From: Mytilinidion resinicola
Lineage: Eukaryota > Ascomycota > Dothideomycetes > Mytilinidiales > Mytilinidiaceae
Assembly (NCBI RefSeq): GCF_010093595.1
Contig: NW_022985459.1
Location: 186,001 to 250,000 of the forward strand
Direction of reading: 5' to 3'
DNA: 64,000 bases
A program made the translations under genes and the position numbers. The notes under the pieces were generated by a model. It was not told where the DNA came from and searched no databases. It saw only the letters and a list, made by a program, of their open reading frames with translations. Positions 62,620-64,000 of this stretch are shown here, in pieces; the first letter of the stretch is position 1, and every line of letters begins with the position of its first letter.

Positions 62620-63535
62620 CTGACTGCGAGGACGCGGGACACTTCGCAATTAGTGGGGTCTGCTCTTCTCCAGCGTCAATAGCACCTCCGTTATCCGCAC
62701 TCGCCCCCATTAAGCGCCGTTCTCCCAGTCTGCCAGCTTCTTCACCCTTTCTGTTCTCGGCGTTACCTCTTCCCGCTGTTCAAGCTCCTCGCCGTTCTCT
62801 TAGCGACTGTGGGCCGCCCTTTGCCCTTAATAGATTCCGTCCCTCGACCACCTCACCAGATCGTTGTCTCGACATTGTTTGCAGTATATCTGGCCCCTTA
62901 TGTTTCTTTCTCGTAAAGATGTAACGCGTCAAGAAGGACGATGGTGATGAGATTTGGGCAATCGGGATCATTCTCGTTGCTCTTTTGCATTTGCTTTCCA
63001 TACTTTTGATGGATGCCCTATTTGGCATTTATTTTCTGTATGATTCTCTAAGTTCAGAATTTGGGGATTCCTTTCCGGTTGACCAAGGTTCGATTTGTAC
63101 GAGTAGCTCTCTTGTCGGTGAAACGTTCATGTACTCTAGTATCGCCTTTGGGAAGGTTCGGTGGGTATCAGCTCCGGAATAGATGCTTTGCCATGACTGA
63201 GCTTTAGGATGAGCTTTTTAAGGATTTCTCGCGGCATGTCAGGTAACCTAGCAATAATGTATGAGGTTCCCAAGTTTTTAACGGATGCGAAAGAGGGAGC
63301 TCTGAATGTGAAGACTACGAATAGGGAATCTGTTGAATTGAATACCCAATCAGATTTAGTCCAGGTGCAGAACCCATATATACCATCAGAGCAATCTTGC
63401 ACGTGACTGAAAGACTCCGAAAGTTAAACGCATCCAAGAACGCGAGATTAAAAATTTCCAACAGACTCCGGACTTATAGTTCGATCGGCCACACCTTATC
63501 ACGATGCCATAGAAAATGACGCCGCTGAGCAGCGC
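62620..63535. other. Spacer
   Basis: The plus-strand frame 62985-63182 is hydrophobic at its start (LLSILLMDALFGIYFLY) but isolated. No gene is called. Confidence 0.3.
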
Positions 63536-63760
63536 ATGGAAAACGAAGATGAGGATCTCTTCGCCCGTATACGGTGAGCTCTACTACTTATCAAGATTGT
63601 TTCCTATGCTGACAATTGCATCACCCCTCAAAGGACAAGGCGATCTGCAGGCACAGCCATGACTGCCATCTGCAATTTTGTCATCTCCGCCTGCCTCAGC
63701 TGGCCACCGTGTGGACCTCAGTACCAGACAATCCATGCGTCTTTCCGAAACTACACCTAA
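63536..63760 (+). CDS. Small two-exon protein, 54 aa
   Basis: ATG 63536. Exon 1 is 63536-63573 (donor GTGAGC) and exon 2 is 63634-63760 (acceptor CTCAAAG, CTGAC branch site at about 63611), ending TAA. The product begins MENEDEDLFARIRTRRSAGT and ends with AICNFVISACLSWPPCG..NYT, giving an acidic head, a basic joint and a short hydrophobic part. The frame is open upstream to about 63450 (HDAIENDAAEQR), so an earlier exon may exist. Not recognised. Confidence 0.45.
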
Positions 63761-64000
63761 AGGCATACCTTCTTTTGCACGCTGCGGGTCATGGCATCAA
63801 ACTAGGACGCGTTGCCACTGGAGGCAGCGGCAAGGAGACCTCGAAGTGAGAGCCTGATTGAGGGATTTCATCGCGGGCTAGAAGGAGAACAACAAACTAC
63901 CTTGCGGAAACAACGCCAGATGCGGTGTCACGGGAAGCAGCGAGACGGCATCACACGTGGAGATCTGGAAGGAGGAAGTCTGCCAGGTGCCATACATATC
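63761..64000. other. Right edge, no gene seen
   Basis: Nothing is supported in the last 240 bases. Confidence 0.3.

Overview
The window reads as nuclear DNA of a filamentous ascomycete (Pezizomycotina, possibly Dothideomycetes; inferred from style, not from a marker gene). The evidence is a U6 snRNA with a fungal core and a Pol III layout (TATA box upstream, T-run, B-box-like site downstream). Short introns of about 50-100 nt also fit, with GTAAGT/GTACGT donors, CTAAC/CTGAC branch sites and YAG acceptors, as do the many small mixed-strand genes. There are no operons, no rRNA and no convincing tRNA.

The window is gene-poor and repeat-rich. Genes whose frames hold together are few: a 147-aa protein with cysteine pairs (727-1272, -), a single-exon Ser/Thr kinase (39880-41232, -), a four-exon basic/acidic protein (43679-44440, -), a 76-aa protein (51798-52028, -), a gene whose ATG may be split by an intron (54967-55541, +), a 291-aa charged protein (56286-57161, -), and several short two- or three-exon genes. 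No metabolic or pathway grouping is visible.

Much of the rest is a graveyard of broken gene copies. An RBMS-like RNA-binding protein survives as its RRM1 half at 46.2-46.9 kb (+) and its RRM2 half at 53.7-54.1 kb (-). There is also a glycine-rich-type RRM gene cut short at 21.8-22.3 kb, a WD40 blade at 25.6-25.8 kb, a telomerase-Cajal-body/Swt21-like WD fragment at 62.0-62.6 kb, and unassigned broken genes at 3.7-5.0, 18.8-20.0 and 33.0-34.2 kb. They carry in-frame stops and one-base frameshifts but often keep good splice signals.

Repeats fall into several classes. (i) Degenerate tandem arrays packed with donor-like and acceptor-like signals (1.5-2.3, 5.2-11.1, 15.5-16.2, 42.1-43.4 kb). (ii) Minisatellites, several with periods divisible by three (26.1-26.8, 28.2-28.4, 29.7-30.1, 35.9-36.1 kb). 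(iii) A dispersed family of about eight copies at 47.7-49.2 kb (+ orientation) and 50.7-53.1 kb (- orientation), whose hairpins keep pairing although the paired bases differ between copies. (iv) A shared, LTR-like 3' end behind unrelated genes at 39.4-39.9, 47.3-47.6 and 57.8-57.9 kb.

All exon structures were read by eye from splice consensus and frame continuity. No similarity search was run, so family names rest on recognised motifs.
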